Below, one piece after another: positions 13,570 to 28,000 of a stretch of DNA of 64,000 nt. The notes beneath the pieces were generated by a model. The model had not been told where the DNA came from, ran no database searches, and was given only the letters and a program-made list of their open reading frames with translations. Numbering within the stretch: position 1 is the first letter of the stretch; each line of letters starts with the position of its first letter. The stretch is from Orychophragmus violaceus (taxonomy: Eukaryota; Streptophyta; Magnoliopsida; Brassicales; Brassicaceae). The position numbers and the translations under genes were made by a program. The stretch lies in NCBI GenBank assembly GCA_030180135.1, contig CM058230.1, positions 106,135,503-106,199,502 of the forward strand, given 5' to 3'.

Positions 13570-16500
13570 ATGAGGGGTTTTGGTCGTGGTACTTTCGAAA
13601 AAACTCGACCCGATTCTTCCCGGGCCATGAACACTTGGTTTTTCATGCACCGCGACTGTCCCACGGTGCATAGGATCAGTCCACGATCAGTTTATCATAT
13701 ACCGTCATTTTGTTTTCACCCGTTTCCTCCACCACACCTCCTTACTGTCCATATGAGGGGTTTTGGTCGTGGTACTTTCGAAAAAACTCGACCCGATTCT
13801 TCTCGGGCCATGAACACTTGGTTTTTCATGCACCGCGACTGTCCCACGGTGCATAGGATCAGTCCACGATCAGTTCATCATATACCGTCATTTTTTTTTC
13901 ACCCGTTTCCTCCACCACACCTCCTTACTGTCCATATGAGGGGTTTTGGTCGTGGTACTTTCGAAAAAACTCGACCCGATTCTTCCCGGGCCATGAACAC
14001 TTGGTTTTTCATGCACCGCGACTGTCCCACGGTGCATAGGATCAGTCCACGATCAGTTTATCATATCCCGTCATTTTTTTTTCACCTGTTTCCTCCACCA
14101 CACTTCCTTACTGTCTATATGAGGGGTTTTGGTCGTGGTACTTTCGAAAAAACTCGACCCGATCCTTCTCGGGACATGAACACTTGGTTTTTTATGCACC
14201 GCGACTGTCCCACGGTGCATAGGATCAGTCCACGATCAGTTTATCCTATCCCGTCATTTTTTTTTCACCTGTTTCCTCCACCACACCTCCTTACTGTCTA
14301 TATGAGGGGTTTTGGTCGTGGTACTTTCGAAAAAACTCGACCCGATCCTTCTCGGGACATGAACACTTGGTTTTTCATGCACCGCGACTGTCCCACGGTG
14401 CATAGGATCAGTCCACGATCAATTTATGATATCCCGTCATTTTTTTTTCACCTGTTTCCTCCACCACACCTCCTTACTGCCTATATGAGGGGTTTTGGTC
14501 GTGTTACTTTCGAAAAACTCGACCCGATTCTTCCCGGGCCATGAACACTTGGTTTTTCATGCACCGCGACTGTCCCACGGTGCGTAGGATCAGTCCACGA
14601 TCAGTTTATCATATACCGTCATTTTTTTTTCACCTGTTTCCTCCACCACACCTCCTTACTGTCTATATGAGGGGTTTTGGTCGTGGTACTTTCGAAAAAA
14701 CTCGACCCGATTCTTCCCGGGCCATGAACACTTGGTTTTTCATGCACCGCGACTGTCCCACGGTGCATAGGATCAGTCCACGATCAGTTTATCATATACC
14801 GTCATTTTGTTTTCACCCGTTTCCTCCACCACACCTCCTTACTGTCCATATGAGGGGTTTTGGTCGTGGTACTTTCGAAAAAACTCGACCCGATTCTTCT
14901 CGGGCCATGAACACTTGGTTTTTCATGCACCGCGACTGTCCCACGGTGCATAGGATCAGTCCACGATCAGTTCATCATATACCGTCATTTTTTTTCACCT
15001 GTTTCCTCCACCACACCTCCTTACTGTCTATATGAGGGGTTTTGGTCGTGGTACTTTCGAAAAAACTCGACCCGATTCTTCCCGGGCCATGAACACTTGG
15101 TTTTTCATGCACCGCGACTGTCCCACGGTGCATAGGATCAGTCCACGATCAGTTTATCATATACCGTCATTTTGTTTTCACCCGTTTCCTCCACCACACC
15201 TCCTTACTGTCCATATGAGGGGTTTTGGTCGTGGTACTTTCGAAAAAACTCGACCCGATTCTTCTCGGGCCATGAACACTTGGTTTTTCATGCACCGCGA
15301 CTGTCCCACGGTGCATAGGATCAGTCCACGATCAGTTCATCATATACCGTCATTTTTTTTTCACCCGTTTCCTCCACCACACCTCCTTACTGTCCATATG
15401 AGGGGTTTTGGTCGTGGTACTTTCGAAAAAACTCGACCCGATTCTTCCCGGGCCATGAACACTTGGTTTTTCATGCACCGCGACTGTCCCACGGTGCATA
15501 GGATCAGTCCACGATCAGTTTATCATATCCCGTCATTTTTTTTTCACCTGTTTCCTCCACCACACTTCCTTACTGTCTATATGAGGGGTTTTGGTCGTGG
15601 TACTTTCGAAAAAACTCGACCCGATCCTTCTCGGGACATGAACACTTGGTTTTTCATGCACCGCGACTGTCCCACGGTGCATAGGATCAGTCCACGATCA
15701 GTTTATCCTATCCCGTCATTTTTTTTTCACCTGTTTCCTCCACCACACCTCCTTACTGTCTATATGAGGGGTTTTGGTCGTGGTACTTTCGAAAAAACTC
15801 GACCCGATCCTTCTCGGGACATGAACACTTGGTTTTTCATGCACCGCGACTGTCCCACGGTGCATAGGATCAGTCCACGATCAATTTATGATATCCCGTC
15901 ATTTTTTTTTCACCTGTTTCCTCCACCACACCTCCTTACTGCCTATATGAGGGGTTTTGGTCGTGTTACTTTCGAAAAACTCGACCCGATTCTTCCCGGG
16001 CCATGAACACTTGGTTTTTCATGCACCGCGACTGTCCCACGGTGCGTAGGATCAGTCCACGATCAGTTTATCATATACCGTCATTTTTTTTCACCTGTTT
16101 CCTCCACCACACCTCCTTACTGTCTATATGAGGGGTTTTGGTCGTGGTACTTTCGAAAAAACTCGACCCGATCCTTCTCGGGACATGAACACTTGGTTTT
16201 TCATGCACCGCACCTGTCCCACGGTGCATAGGATCAGTCCACGATCAGTTTATCATATACCGTCATTTTGTTTTCACCTGTTTCCTCCACCACACCTCCT
16301 TACAGTCTATATGAGGGGTTTTGGTCGTGGTACTTTCGAAAAAACTCGACCCGATCCTTCTCGGCACATGAACACTTGGTTTTTCATGCACCGCGACTGT
16401 CCCACGGTGCATAGGATCAGTCCACGATCAGTTTATCATATACCGTCATTTTTTTCACATGTTTCCTCCACCACACATCCTTACTGTCCATATGAGGGGT

Positions 16501-17954
16501 TTTGGTCGTGGTACTTTCGAAAAAACTCGACCCGATTCTTCCCGGGCCATGAACACTTGGTTTTTCATGCACCGCGACCGTCCCACGGTGCATAGGATCA
16601 GTCCACGATCAGTTTATCATATACCGTCATTTTTTTTTTCACCCGTTTCCTCCACCACACCTCCTTACTGTCCATATGAGGGGTTTTGGTCGTGGTACTT
16701 TCGAAAAAACTCGACCCGATTCTTCCCGGGCCATGAACACTTGGTTTTTCATGCACCGCGACTGTCCCACGGTGCATAGGATCAGTCCACGATCAGTTTA
16801 TCATATCCCGTCATTTTTTTTTCACCTGTTTCCTCCACCACACTTCCTTACTGTCTATATGAGGGGTTTTGGTCGTGGTACTTTCGAAAAAACTCGACCC
16901 GATCCTTCTCGGGACATGAACACTTGGTTTTTCATGCACCGCGACTGTCCCACGGTGCATAGGATCAGTCAACGATCAGTTTATCCTATCTCGTCATTTT
17001 TTTTCACCTGTTTCCTCCACCACACCTCCTTACTGTCTATATGAGGGGTTTTGGTCGTGGTACTTTCGAAAAAACTCGACCCGATCCTTCTCGGGACATG
17101 AACACTTGGTTTTTCATGCACCGCGACTGTCCCACGGTGCATAGGATCAGTCCACGATCAATTTATGATATCCCGTCATTTTTTTTCACCTGTTTCCTCC
17201 ACCACACCTCCTTCCTGTCTATATGAGGGGTTTTGGTCGTGTTACTTTCGAAAAAACTCGACCCGATTCTTCCCGGGCCATGAACACTTGGTTTTTCATG
17301 CACCGCGACTGTCCCACGGTGCGTAGGATCAGTCCACGATCAGTTTATCATATACCGTCATTTTTTTTTTCACCCGTTTCCTCCACCACACCTCCTTACT
17401 GTCCATATGAGGGGTTTTGGTCGTGGTACTTTCGAAAAAACTCGACCCGATTCTTCCCGAGCTATGAACACTTGGTTTTTCATGCACCGCGACTGTCCCA
17501 CGGTGCATAGGATCAGTCCACGATCAGTTTATCATATACCGTCATTTTGTTTTCACCCGTTTCCTCCACCACACCTCCTTACTGTCCATATGAGGGGTTT
17601 TGGTCGTGGTACTTTCGAAAAAACTCGACCCGATTCTTCTCGGGCCATGAACACTTGGTTTTTCATGCACCGCGACTGTCCCACGGTGCATAGGATCAGT
17701 CCACGATCAGTTCATCATATACCGTCATTTTTTTTTCACCCGTTTCCTCCACCACACCTCCTTACTGTCCATATGAGGGGTTTTGGTCGTGGTACTTTCG
17801 AAAAAACTCGACCCGATTCTTCCCGGGCCATGAACACTTGGTTTTTCATGCACCGCGACTGTCCCACGGTGCATAGGATCAGTCCACGATCAGTTTATCA
17901 TATCCCGTCATTTTTTTTCACCTGTTTCCTCCACCACACTTCCTTACTGTCTAT
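13570..17954 (+). repeat. 24-monomer higher-order unit, copy 1 (4385 bp)
   Basis: At least nine landmark positions in this segment recur exactly 4385-4386 bp to the right. These include the GCGTAGG monomers, the GAAAAACTCG one-base-deletion monomers (near 14513 and 15975), the CGCACCTG monomer (near 16210), TCGGCACATG, CGACCGTCC and AGTCAACGATC. Inside it, 13570-14660 is itself repeated at 15032-16120 (offset 1462, eight monomers), giving nested duplication. The first monomer differs in type between the two copies (A here, B at 17955), which suggests the crossover lay in or near it. Confidence 0.88.
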
Positions 17955-20900
17955 ATGAGGGGTTTTGGTCGTGGTACTTTCGAAAAAACTCGACCCGATC
18001 CTTCTCGGGACATGAACACTTGGTTTTTCATGCACCGCGACTGTCCCACGGTGCATAGGATCAGTCCACGATCAGTTTATCATATACCGTCATTTTGTTT
18101 TCACCCGTTTCCTCCACCACACCTCCTTACTGTCCATATGAGGGGTTTTGGTCGTGGTACTTTCGAAAAAACTCGACCCGATTCTTCTCGGGCCATGAAC
18201 ACTTGGTTTTTCATGCACCGCGACTGTCCCACGGTGCATAGGATCAGTCCACGATCAGTTCATCATATACCGTCATTTTTTTTTCACCCGTTTCCTCCAC
18301 CACACCTCCTTACTGTCCATATGAGGGGTTTTGGTCGTGGTACTTTCGAAAAAACTCGACCCGATTCTTCCCGGGCCATGAACACTTGGTTTTTCATGCA
18401 CCGCGACTGTCCCACGGTGCATAGGATCAGTCCACGATCAGTTTATCATATCCCGTCATTTTTTTTTCACCTGTTTCCTCCACCACACTTCCTTACTGTC
18501 TATATGAGGGGTTTTGGTCGTGGTACTTTCGAAAAAACTCGACCCGATCCTTCTCGGGACATGAACACTTGGTTTTTCATGCACCGCGACTGTCCCACGG
18601 TGCATAGGATCAGTCCACGATCAGTTTATCCTATCCCGTCATTTTTTTTTCACCTGTTTCCTCCACCACACCTCCTTACTGTCTATATGAGGGGTTTTGG
18701 TCGTGGTACTTTCGAAAAAACTCGACCCGATCCTTCTCGGGACATGAACACTTGGTTTTTCATGCACCGCGACTGTCCCACGGTGCATAGGATCAGTCCA
18801 CGATCAATTTATGATATCCCGTCATTTTTTTTTCACCTGTTTCCTCCACCACACCTCCTTACTGCCTATATGAGGGGTTTTGGTCGTGTTACTTTCGAAA
18901 AACTCGACCCGATTCTTCCCGGGCCATGAACACTTGGTTTTTCATGCACCGCGACTGTCCCACGGTGCGTAGGATCAGTCCACGATCAGTTTATCATATA
19001 CCGTCATTTTTTTTTCACCTGTTTCCTCCACCACACCTCCTTACTGTCTATATGAGGGGTTTTGGTCGTGGTACTTTCGAAAAAACTCGACCCGATTCTT
19101 CCCGGGCCATGAACACTTGGTTTTTCATGCACCGCGACTGTCCCACGGTGCATAGGATCAGTCCACGATCAGTTTATCATATACCGTCATTTTGTTTTCA
19201 CCCGTTTCCTCCACCACACCTCCTTACTGTCCATATGAGGGGTTTTGGTCGTGGTACTTTCGAAAAAACTCGACCCGATTCTTCTCGGGCCATGAACACT
19301 TGGTTTTTCATGCACCGCGACTGTCCCACGGTGCATAGGATCAGTCCACGATCAGTTCATCATATACCGTCATTTTTTTTCACCTGTTTCCTCCACCACA
19401 CCTCCTTACTGTCTATATGAGGGGTTTTGGTCGTGGTACTTTCGAAAAAACTCGACCCGATTCTTCCCGGGCCATGAACACTTGGTTTTTCATGCACCGC
19501 GACTGTCCCACGGTGCATAGGATCAGTCCACGATCAGTTTATCATATACCGTCATTTTGTTTTCACCCGTTTCCTCCACCACACCTCCTTACTGTCCATA
19601 TGAGGGGTTTTGGTCGTGGTACTTTCGAAAAAACTCGACCCGATTCTTCTCGGGCCATGAACACTTGGTTTTTCATGCACCGCGACTGTCCCACGGTGCA
19701 TAGGATCAGTCCACGATCAGTTCATCATATACCGTCATTTTTTTTTCACCCGTTTCCTCCACCACACCTCCTTACTGTCCATATGAGGGGTTTTGGTCGT
19801 GGTACTTTCGAAAAAACTCGACCCGATTCTTCCCGGGCCATGAACACTTGGTTTTTCATGCACCGCGACTGTCCCACGGTGCATAGGATCAGTCCACGAT
19901 CAGTTTATCATATCCCGTCATTTTTTTTTCACCTGTTTCCTCCACCACACTTCCTTACTGTCTATATGAGGGGTTTTGGTCGTGGTACTTTCGAAAAAAC
20001 TCGACCCGATCCTTCTCGGGACATGAACACTTGGTTTTTCATGCACCGCGACTGTCCCACGGTGCATAGGATCAGTCCACGATCAGTTTATCCTATCCCG
20101 TCATTTTTTTTTCACCTGTTTCCTCCACCACACCTCCTTACTGTCTATATGAGGGGTTTTGGTCGTGGTACTTTCGAAAAAACTCGACCCGATCCTTCTC
20201 GGGACATGAACACTTGGTTTTTCATGCACCGCGACTGTCCCACGGTGCATAGGATCAGTCCACGATCAATTTATGATATCCCGTCATTTTTTTTTCACCT
20301 GTTTCCTCCACCACACCTCCTTACTGCCTATATGAGGGGTTTTGGTCGTGTTACTTTCGAAAAACTCGACCCGATTCTTCCCGGGCCATGAACACTTGGT
20401 TTTTCATGCACCGCGACTGTCCCACGGTGCGTAGGATCAGTCCACGATCAGTTTATCATATACCGTCATTTTTTTTCACCTGTTTCCTCCACCACACCTC
20501 CTTACTGTCTATATGAGGGGTTTTGGTCGTGGTACTTTCGAAAAAACTCGACCCGATCCTTCTCGGGACATGAACACTTGGTTTTTCATGCACCGCACCT
20601 GTCCCACGGTGCATAGGATCAGTCCACGATCAGTTTATCATATACCGTCATTTTGTTTTCACCTGTTTCCTCCACCACACCTCCTTACAGTCTATATGAG
20701 GGGTTTTGGTCGTGGTACTTTCGAAAAAACTCGACCCGATCCTTCTCGGCACATGAACACTTGGTTTTTCATGCACCGCGACTGTCCCACGGTGCATAGG
20801 ATCAGTCCACGATCAGTTTATCATATACCGTCATTTTTTTCACATGTTTCCTCCACCACACCTCCTTACTGTCCATATGAGGGGTTTTGGTCGTGGTACT

Positions 20901-22340
20901 TTCGAAAAAACTCGACCCGATTCTTCCCGGGCCATGAACACTTGGTTTTTCATGCACCGCGACCGTCCCACGGTGCATAGGATCAGTCCACGATCAGTTT
21001 ATCATATACCGTCATTTTTTTTTTCACCCGTTTCCTCCACCACACCTCCTTACTGTCCATATGAGGGGTTTTGGTCGTGGTACTTTCGAAAAAACTCGAC
21101 CCGATTCTTCCCGGGCCATGAACACTTGGTTTTTCATGCACCGCGACTGTCCCACGGTGCATAGGATCAGTCCACGATCAGTTTATCATATCCCGTCATT
21201 TTTTTTTCACCTGTTTCCTCCACCACACTTCCTTACTGTCTATATGAGGGGTTTTGGTCGTGGTACTTTCGAAAAAACTCGACCCGATCCTTCTCGGGAC
21301 ATGAACACTTGGTTTTTCATGCACCGCGACTGTCCCACGGTGCATAGGATCAGTCAACGATCAGTTTATCCTATCTCGTCATTTTTTTTCACCTGTTTCC
21401 TCCACCACACCTCCTTACTGTCTATATGAGGGGTTTTGGTCGTGGTACTTTCGAAAAAACTCGACCCGATCCTTCTCGGGACATGAACACTTGGTTTTTC
21501 ATGCACCGCGACTGTCCCACGGTGCATAGGATCAGTCCACGATCAATTTATGATATCCCGTCATTTTTTTTCACCTGTTTCCTCCACCACACCTCCTTCC
21601 TGTCTATATGAGGGGTTTTGGTCGTGTTACTTTCGAAAAAACTCGACCCGATTCTTCCCGGGCCATGAACACTTGGTTTTTCATGCACCGCGACTGTCCC
21701 ACGGTGCGTAGGATCAGTCCACGATCAGTTTATCATATACCGTCATTTTTTTTTTTCACCCGTTTCCTCCACCACACCTCCTTACTGTCCATATGAGGGG
21801 TTTTGGTCGTGGTACTTTCGAAAAAACTCGACCCGATTCTTCCCGGGCTATGAACACTTGGTTTTTCAGGCACCGCGACTGTCCCACGGTGCATAGGATC
21901 AGTCCACGATCAGTTTATCATATACCGTCATTTTGTTTTCACCCGTTTCCTCCACCACACCTCCTTACTGTCCATATGAGGGGTTTTGGTCGTGGTACTT
22001 TCGAAAAAACTCGACCCGATTCTTCTCGGGCCATGAACACTTGGTTTTTCATGCACCGCGACTGTCCCACGGTGCATAGGATCAGTCCACGATCAGTTCA
22101 TCATATACCGTCATTTTTTTTTCACCCGTTTCCTCCACCACACCTCCTTACTGTCCATATGAGGGGTTTTGGTCGTGGTACTTTCGAAAAAACTCGACCC
22201 GATTCTTCCCAGGCCATGAACACTTGGTTTTTCATGCACCGCGACTGTCCCACGGTGCATAGGATCAGTCCACGATCAGTTTATCATATCCCGTCATTTT
22301 TTTTCACCTGTTTCCTCCACCACACTTCCTTACTGTCTAT
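17955..22340 (+). repeat. 24-monomer higher-order unit, copy 2
   Basis: This is the tandem copy of 13570-17954. Differences I can see are few: T-tract lengths (for example T11 near 21745 against T10 near 17360), TTTTTCAGGCACC near 21868, TCCCAGGCC near 22210, and CACACCTCC against CACACATCC near 16475. At 22341 the sequence jumps to material matching the end of the inner eight-monomer segment (18504-18929, offset 3837), which looks like a loss of three monomers rather than a third full copy. Confidence 0.88.
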
Positions 22341-23253
22341 ATGAGGGGTTTTGGTCGTGGTACTTTCGAAAAAACTCGACCCGATCCTTCTCGGGACATG
22401 AACACTTGGTTTTTCATGCACCGCGACTGTCCCACGGTGCATAGGATCAGTCCACGATCAGTTTATCCTATCCCGTCATTTTTTTTTCACCTGTTTCCTC
22501 CACCACACCTCCTTACTGTCTATATGAGGGGTTTTGGTCGTGGTACTTTCGAAAAAACTCGACCCGATCCTTCTCGGGACATGAACACTTGGTTTTTCAT
22601 GCACCGCGACTGTCCCACGGTGCATAGGATCAGTCCACGATCAATTTATGATATCCCGTCATTTTTTTTTCACCTGTTTCCTCCACCACACCTCCTTACT
22701 GCCTATATGAGGGGTTTTGGTCGTGTTACTTTCGAAAAACTCGACCCGATTCTTCCCGGGCCATGAACACTTGGTTTTTCATGCACCGCGACTGTCCCAC
22801 GGTGCGTAGGATCAGTCCACGATAAGTTTATCATATACCGTCATTTTTTTTTCACCCGTTTCCTCCACCACACCTCCTTACTGTCCATATGAGGGGTTTT
22901 GGTCGTGGTACTTTCGAAAAAACTCGACCCGATTCTTCCCGGGCCATGAACACTTGGTTTTTCATGCACCGCGACTGTCCCACGGTGCATAGGATCAGTC
23001 CACGATCAATTTATCATATACCGTCATTTTGTTTTCACCCGTTTCCTCCACCACACCTCCTTACTGTCCATATGAGGGGTTTTGGTCGTGGTACTTTCGA
23101 AAAAACTCGACCCGATTCTTCTCGGGCCATGAACACTTGGTTTTTCATGCACCGCGACTGTCCCACGGTGCATAGGATCAGTCCACGATCAGTTTATCCT
23201 ATCCCGTCATTTTTTTTTCACCCGTTTCCTCCACCACACCTCCTTACTTCTAT

Positions 23254-25444
23254 ATGAGGGGTTTTGGTCGTGGTACTTTCGAAAAAACTCGACCCGATCC
23301 TTCCCGGGACATGAACATTTGGTTTTTCATGCACCGCGACTGTCCCACGGTGCATAGGATCAGTCCACGATCAGTTTATCATATACTGTCATTTTTTTTC
23401 ACTTGTTTCCTCCACCACACCTCCTTACTGTCCATATGAGGGGTTTTGGTCGTGGTACTTTCGAAAAAACTCGACCCGATTCTTCCCGGGCCATGAACAC
23501 TTGGTTTTTCATGCACCGCGACTGTCCCACGGTGTATAGGATCAGTCCACGATTAGTTTATCCTATGCACCGTCATTTTTTTTTCACCCGTTTCCTCCAC
23601 CACACCTCCTTACTGTCTATATGAGGGGTTTTGGTCGTGGTACTTTCGAAAAAACTCGACCCGATCCTTCTCGGGACATGAACACTTGGTTTTTCATGCA
23701 CCGCGACTGTCCCACGGTGCATAGGATCAGTCCACGATCAGTTTATCATATACCGTCATTTTTTTTTCACCCGTTTCCTTCACCACACCTCCTTACTGTC
23801 CATATGAGGGGTTTTGGTCGTGGTACTTTCGAAAAAACTCGACCCGATTCTTCCCGGGCCATGAACACTTGGTTTTTCATGCACCGCGACTGTCCCACGG
23901 TGCATAGGATCAGTCCACGATCAGTTTATCGTATACCGTCATTTTTTTCACCCGTTTCCTCCACCACACCTCCTTACTGTCCATATGAGGGGTTTTGGTC
24001 GTGGTACTTTCGAAAAAACTCGACCCGATTCTTCCCGGGCCATCAACACTTGGTTTTTCATGCACCGCGACTGTCCCACGGTGCATAGGATCAGTCCACG
24101 ATCAGTTTATCATATCCCGTCATTTTTTTTTCACTTGTTTCCTCCACCACACTTCCTTACTGTCTATATGAGGGGTTTTGGTCGTGGTACTTTCGAAAAA
24201 ACTCGACCCGATTCTTCCCGGGCCATGAACACTTGGTTTTTCATGCACCGCGACTGTCCCACGGTGCATAGGATCAGTCCACGATCAGTTTATCATATAC
24301 CGTCATTTTTTTTTCACCCGTTTCCTCCACCACACCTCCTTACTGTCCATATGAGGGGTTTTGGTCGTGGTACTTTCGAAAAAACTCGACCCGATCCTTC
24401 CCGGGACATGAACACTTGGTTTTTCATGCACCGCGACTGTCCCACGGTGCATAGGATCAGTCCACGATCAGTTTATCATATACCGTCATTTTGTTTTCAC
24501 CCGTTTCCTCCACCACACCTCCTTACTGTCCATATGAGGGGTTTTGGTCGTGGTACTTTCGAAAAAACTCGACCCAATTCTTCCCGGGCCATGAACACTT
24601 GGTTTTTCATGCACCGCGACTGTCCCACGGTGCATAGGATCAGTCCACGATCAGTTTATCATATACCGTCATTTTTTTTTCACCTGTTTCCTCCACCACA
24701 CCTCCTTACTGTCTATATGAGGGGTTTTGGTCGTGGTACTTTCGAAAAAACTCGACCCGATCCTTCTCGGGACATGAACACTTGGTTTTTCATGCACCGC
24801 ACCTGTCCCACGGTGCATAGGATCAGTCCACGTTCAGTTTATCATATACCGTCATTTTGTTTTCACCCGTTTCCTCCACCACACCTCCTTACTGTCCATA
24901 TGAGGGGTTTCGGTCGTGGTACTTTCGAAAAAACTCGACCCGATTCTTCCCGGACCATGAACACTTGGTTTTTCATGCACCGCGACTGTCCCACGGTGCA
25001 TAGGATCAGTCCACGATCAGTTTATCATATACCGTCATTTTGTTTTCACCAGTTTCCTCCACCACACCTCCTTACAGTCTATATGAGGGGTTTTGGTCGT
25101 GGTACTTTCGAAAAAACTCGACCCGATCCTTCTCGGCACATGAACACTTGGTTTTTCATGCACCGCGACTGTCCCACGGTGCATAGGATCAGTCCACGAT
25201 CAGTTTATCATATACCGTCATTTTTTCACATGTTTCCTCCACCACACCTCCTTACTGTCCATATGAGGGGTTTTGGTCGTGGTACTTTCGAAAAAACTCG
25301 ACCCGATTCTTCCCGGGCCATGAACACTTGGTTTTTCATGCACCGCGACTGTCCCACGGTGCATAGGATCAGTCCACGATCAGTTTATCATATACCGTCA
25401 TTTTTTTTCACCCGTTTCCTCCACCACACCTCCTTACTGTCCAT
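23254..25444 (+). repeat. 12-13-monomer duplicated segment, copy 1
   Basis: It starts at a monomer with a two-base loss (CTTACTTCTATATG) and GAACATTTGG, and continues through a hairpin-variant monomer (23529-23573, one stem mismatch) and a CATCAACAC monomer (24042 region) to a CGCACCTG monomer. The same order recurs at 25810. The offset steps from 2556 to 2740 and back to 2557 bp, so each copy has one monomer the other lacks. Confidence 0.82.
23529..23573 (+). repeat. Long-hairpin variant monomer, copy 5 of 8 (one mismatch)
   Basis: The left stem reads ACGGTGTATAGGA, so one pair in the 13-bp stem (23529-23541 with 23561-23573) is weakened to a G-T type mismatch. The loop has GATTAG. Confidence 0.88.
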
Positions 25445-25809
25445 ATGAGGGGTTTTGGTCGTGGTACTTTCGAAAAAACTCGACCCGATCCTTCCCGGGA
25501 CATGAACACTTGGTTTTTCATGCACCGCGACTGTCCCACGGTGCATAGGATCAGTCCACGATCAGTTTATCATATACCGTCATTTTGTTTTCACCCGTTT
25601 CCTCCACCACACCTCCTTACTGTCCATATGAGGGGTTTTGGTCGTGGTACTTTCGAAAAAACTCGACCCAATTCTTCCCGGGCCATGAACACTTGGTTTT
25701 TCATGCACCGCGACTGTCCCACGGTGCATAGGATCAATCCACGATCAGTTTATCATATACCGTCATTTTTTTTTCACCCGTTTCCTCCACCACACCTCCT
25801 TACTTCTAT

Positions 25810-28000
25810 ATGAGGGGTTTTGGTCGTGGTACTTTCGAAAAAACTCGACCCGATCCTTCCCGGGACATGAACATTTGGTTTTTCATGCACCGCGACTGTC
25901 CCACGGTGCATAGGATCAGTCCACGATCAGTTTATCATATACTGTCATTTTTTTTTCACTTGTTTCCTCCACCACACCTCCTTACTGTCCATATGAGGGG
26001 TTTTGGTCGTGGTACTTTCGAAAAAACTCGACCCGATTCTTCCCGGGCCATGAACACTTGGTTTTTCATGCACCGCGACTGTCCCACGGTGCATAGGATC
26101 AGTCCACGATTAGTTTATCCTATGCACCGTCATTTTTTTTTCACCCGTTTCCTCCACCACACCTCCTTACTGTCTATATGAGGGGTTTTGGTCGTGGTAC
26201 TTTCGAAAAAACTCGACCCGATTCTTCCCGGGCCAAGAACACTTGGTTTTTCATGCACCGGGACTGTCCCACGGTGCATAGGATCAGTCCACGATCAGTT
26301 TATCATATCCCGTCATTTTTTTTTCACCTTTTTCCTCCACCACACTTCCTTACTATCTATATGAGGGGTTTTGGTCGTGGTACTTTCGAAAAAACTCGAC
26401 CCGATCCTTCTCGGGACATGAACACTTGGTTTTTCATGCACCGCGACTGTCCCACGGTGCATAGGATCAGTCCACGATCAGTTTATCATATACCGTCATT
26501 TTTTTTTCACCCGTTTCCTTCACCACACCTCCTTACTGTCCATATGAGGGGTTTTGGTCGTGGTACTTTCGAAAAAACTCGACCCGATTCTTCCCGGGCC
26601 ATGAACACTTGGTTTTTCATGCACCGCGACTGTCCCACGGTGCATAGGATCAGTCCACGATCAGTTTATCATATACCGTCATTTTTTTCACCCGTTTCCT
26701 CCACCACACCTCCTTACTGTCCATATGAGGGGTTTTGGTCGTGGTACTTTCGAAAAAACTCGACCCGATTCTTCCCGGGCCATCAACACTTGGTTTTTCA
26801 TGCACCGCGACTGTCCCACGGTGCATAGGATCAGTCCACGATCAGTTTATCATATCCCGTCATTTTTTTTTCACTTGTTTCCTCCACCACACTTCCTTAC
26901 TGTCTATATGAGGGGTTTTGGTCGTGGTACTTTCGAAAAAACTCGACCCGATTCTTCCCGGGCCATGAACACTTGGTTTTTCATGCACCGCGACTGTCCC
27001 ACGGTGCATAGGATCAGTCCACGATCAGTTTATCATATACCGTCATTTTTTTTTCACCCGTTTCCTCCACCACACCTCCTTACTGTCCATATGAGGGGTT
27101 TTGGTCGTGGTACTTTCGAAAAAACTCGACCCGATCCTTCCCGGGACATGAACACTTGGTTTTTCATGCACCGCGACTGTCCCACGGTGCATAGGATCAG
27201 TCCACGATCAGTTTATCATATACCGTCATTTTGTTTTCACCCGTTTCCTCCACCACACCTCCTTACTGTCCATATGAGGGGTTTTGGTCGTGGTACTTTC
27301 GAAAAAACTCGACCCAATTCTTCCCGGGCCATGAACACTTGGTTTTTCATGCACCGCGACTGTCCCACGGTGCATAGGATCAGTCCACTATCAGTTTATC
27401 ATATACCGTCATTTTTTTTTCACCTGTTTCCTCCACCACACCTCCTTACTGTCTATATGAGGGGTTTTGGTCGTGGTACTTTCGAAAAAACTCGACCCGA
27501 TCCTTCTCGGGACATGAACACTTGGTTTTTCATGCACCGCACCTGTCCCACGGTGCATAGGATCAGTCCACGATCAGTTTATCATATACCGTCATTTTGT
27601 TTTCACCTGTTTCCTCCACCACACCTCCTTACAGTCTATATGAGGGGTTTTGGTCGTGGTACTTTCGAAAAAACTCGACCCGATCCTTCTCGGCACATGA
27701 ACACTTGGTTTTTCATGCACCGCGACTGTCCCACGGTGCATAGGATCAGTCCACGATCAGTTTATCATATACCATCATTTTTTCACATGTTTCCTCCACC
27801 ACACCTCCTTGCTGTCCATATGAGGGGTTTTGGTCGTGGTACTTTCGAAAAAACTCGACCCGATTCTTCCCGGGCCATGAACACTTGGTTTTTCATGCAC
27901 CGCGACCAACCCACGGTGCATAGGATCAGTCCACGATCAGTTTATCATATACCGTCATTTTTTTTTCACCCGTTTCCTCCACCACACCTCCTTACTGTCC
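25810..28000 (+). repeat. 12-13-monomer duplicated segment, copy 2
   Basis: This is the copy of 23254-25444 with an added monomer near 26178. That monomer carries GGGCCAAGAAC and CACCGGGACTG, which also appear near 30435 and 31900. The right edge near 28000 is approximate: monomer type changes there from the expected B to A. Confidence 0.8.
26086..26130 (+). repeat. Long-hairpin variant monomer, copy 6 of 8
   Basis: A perfect 13-bp stem (26086-26098 with 26118-26130); the loop has GATTAG. It is the duplicate of copy 5 by segmental copying. Confidence 0.9.
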
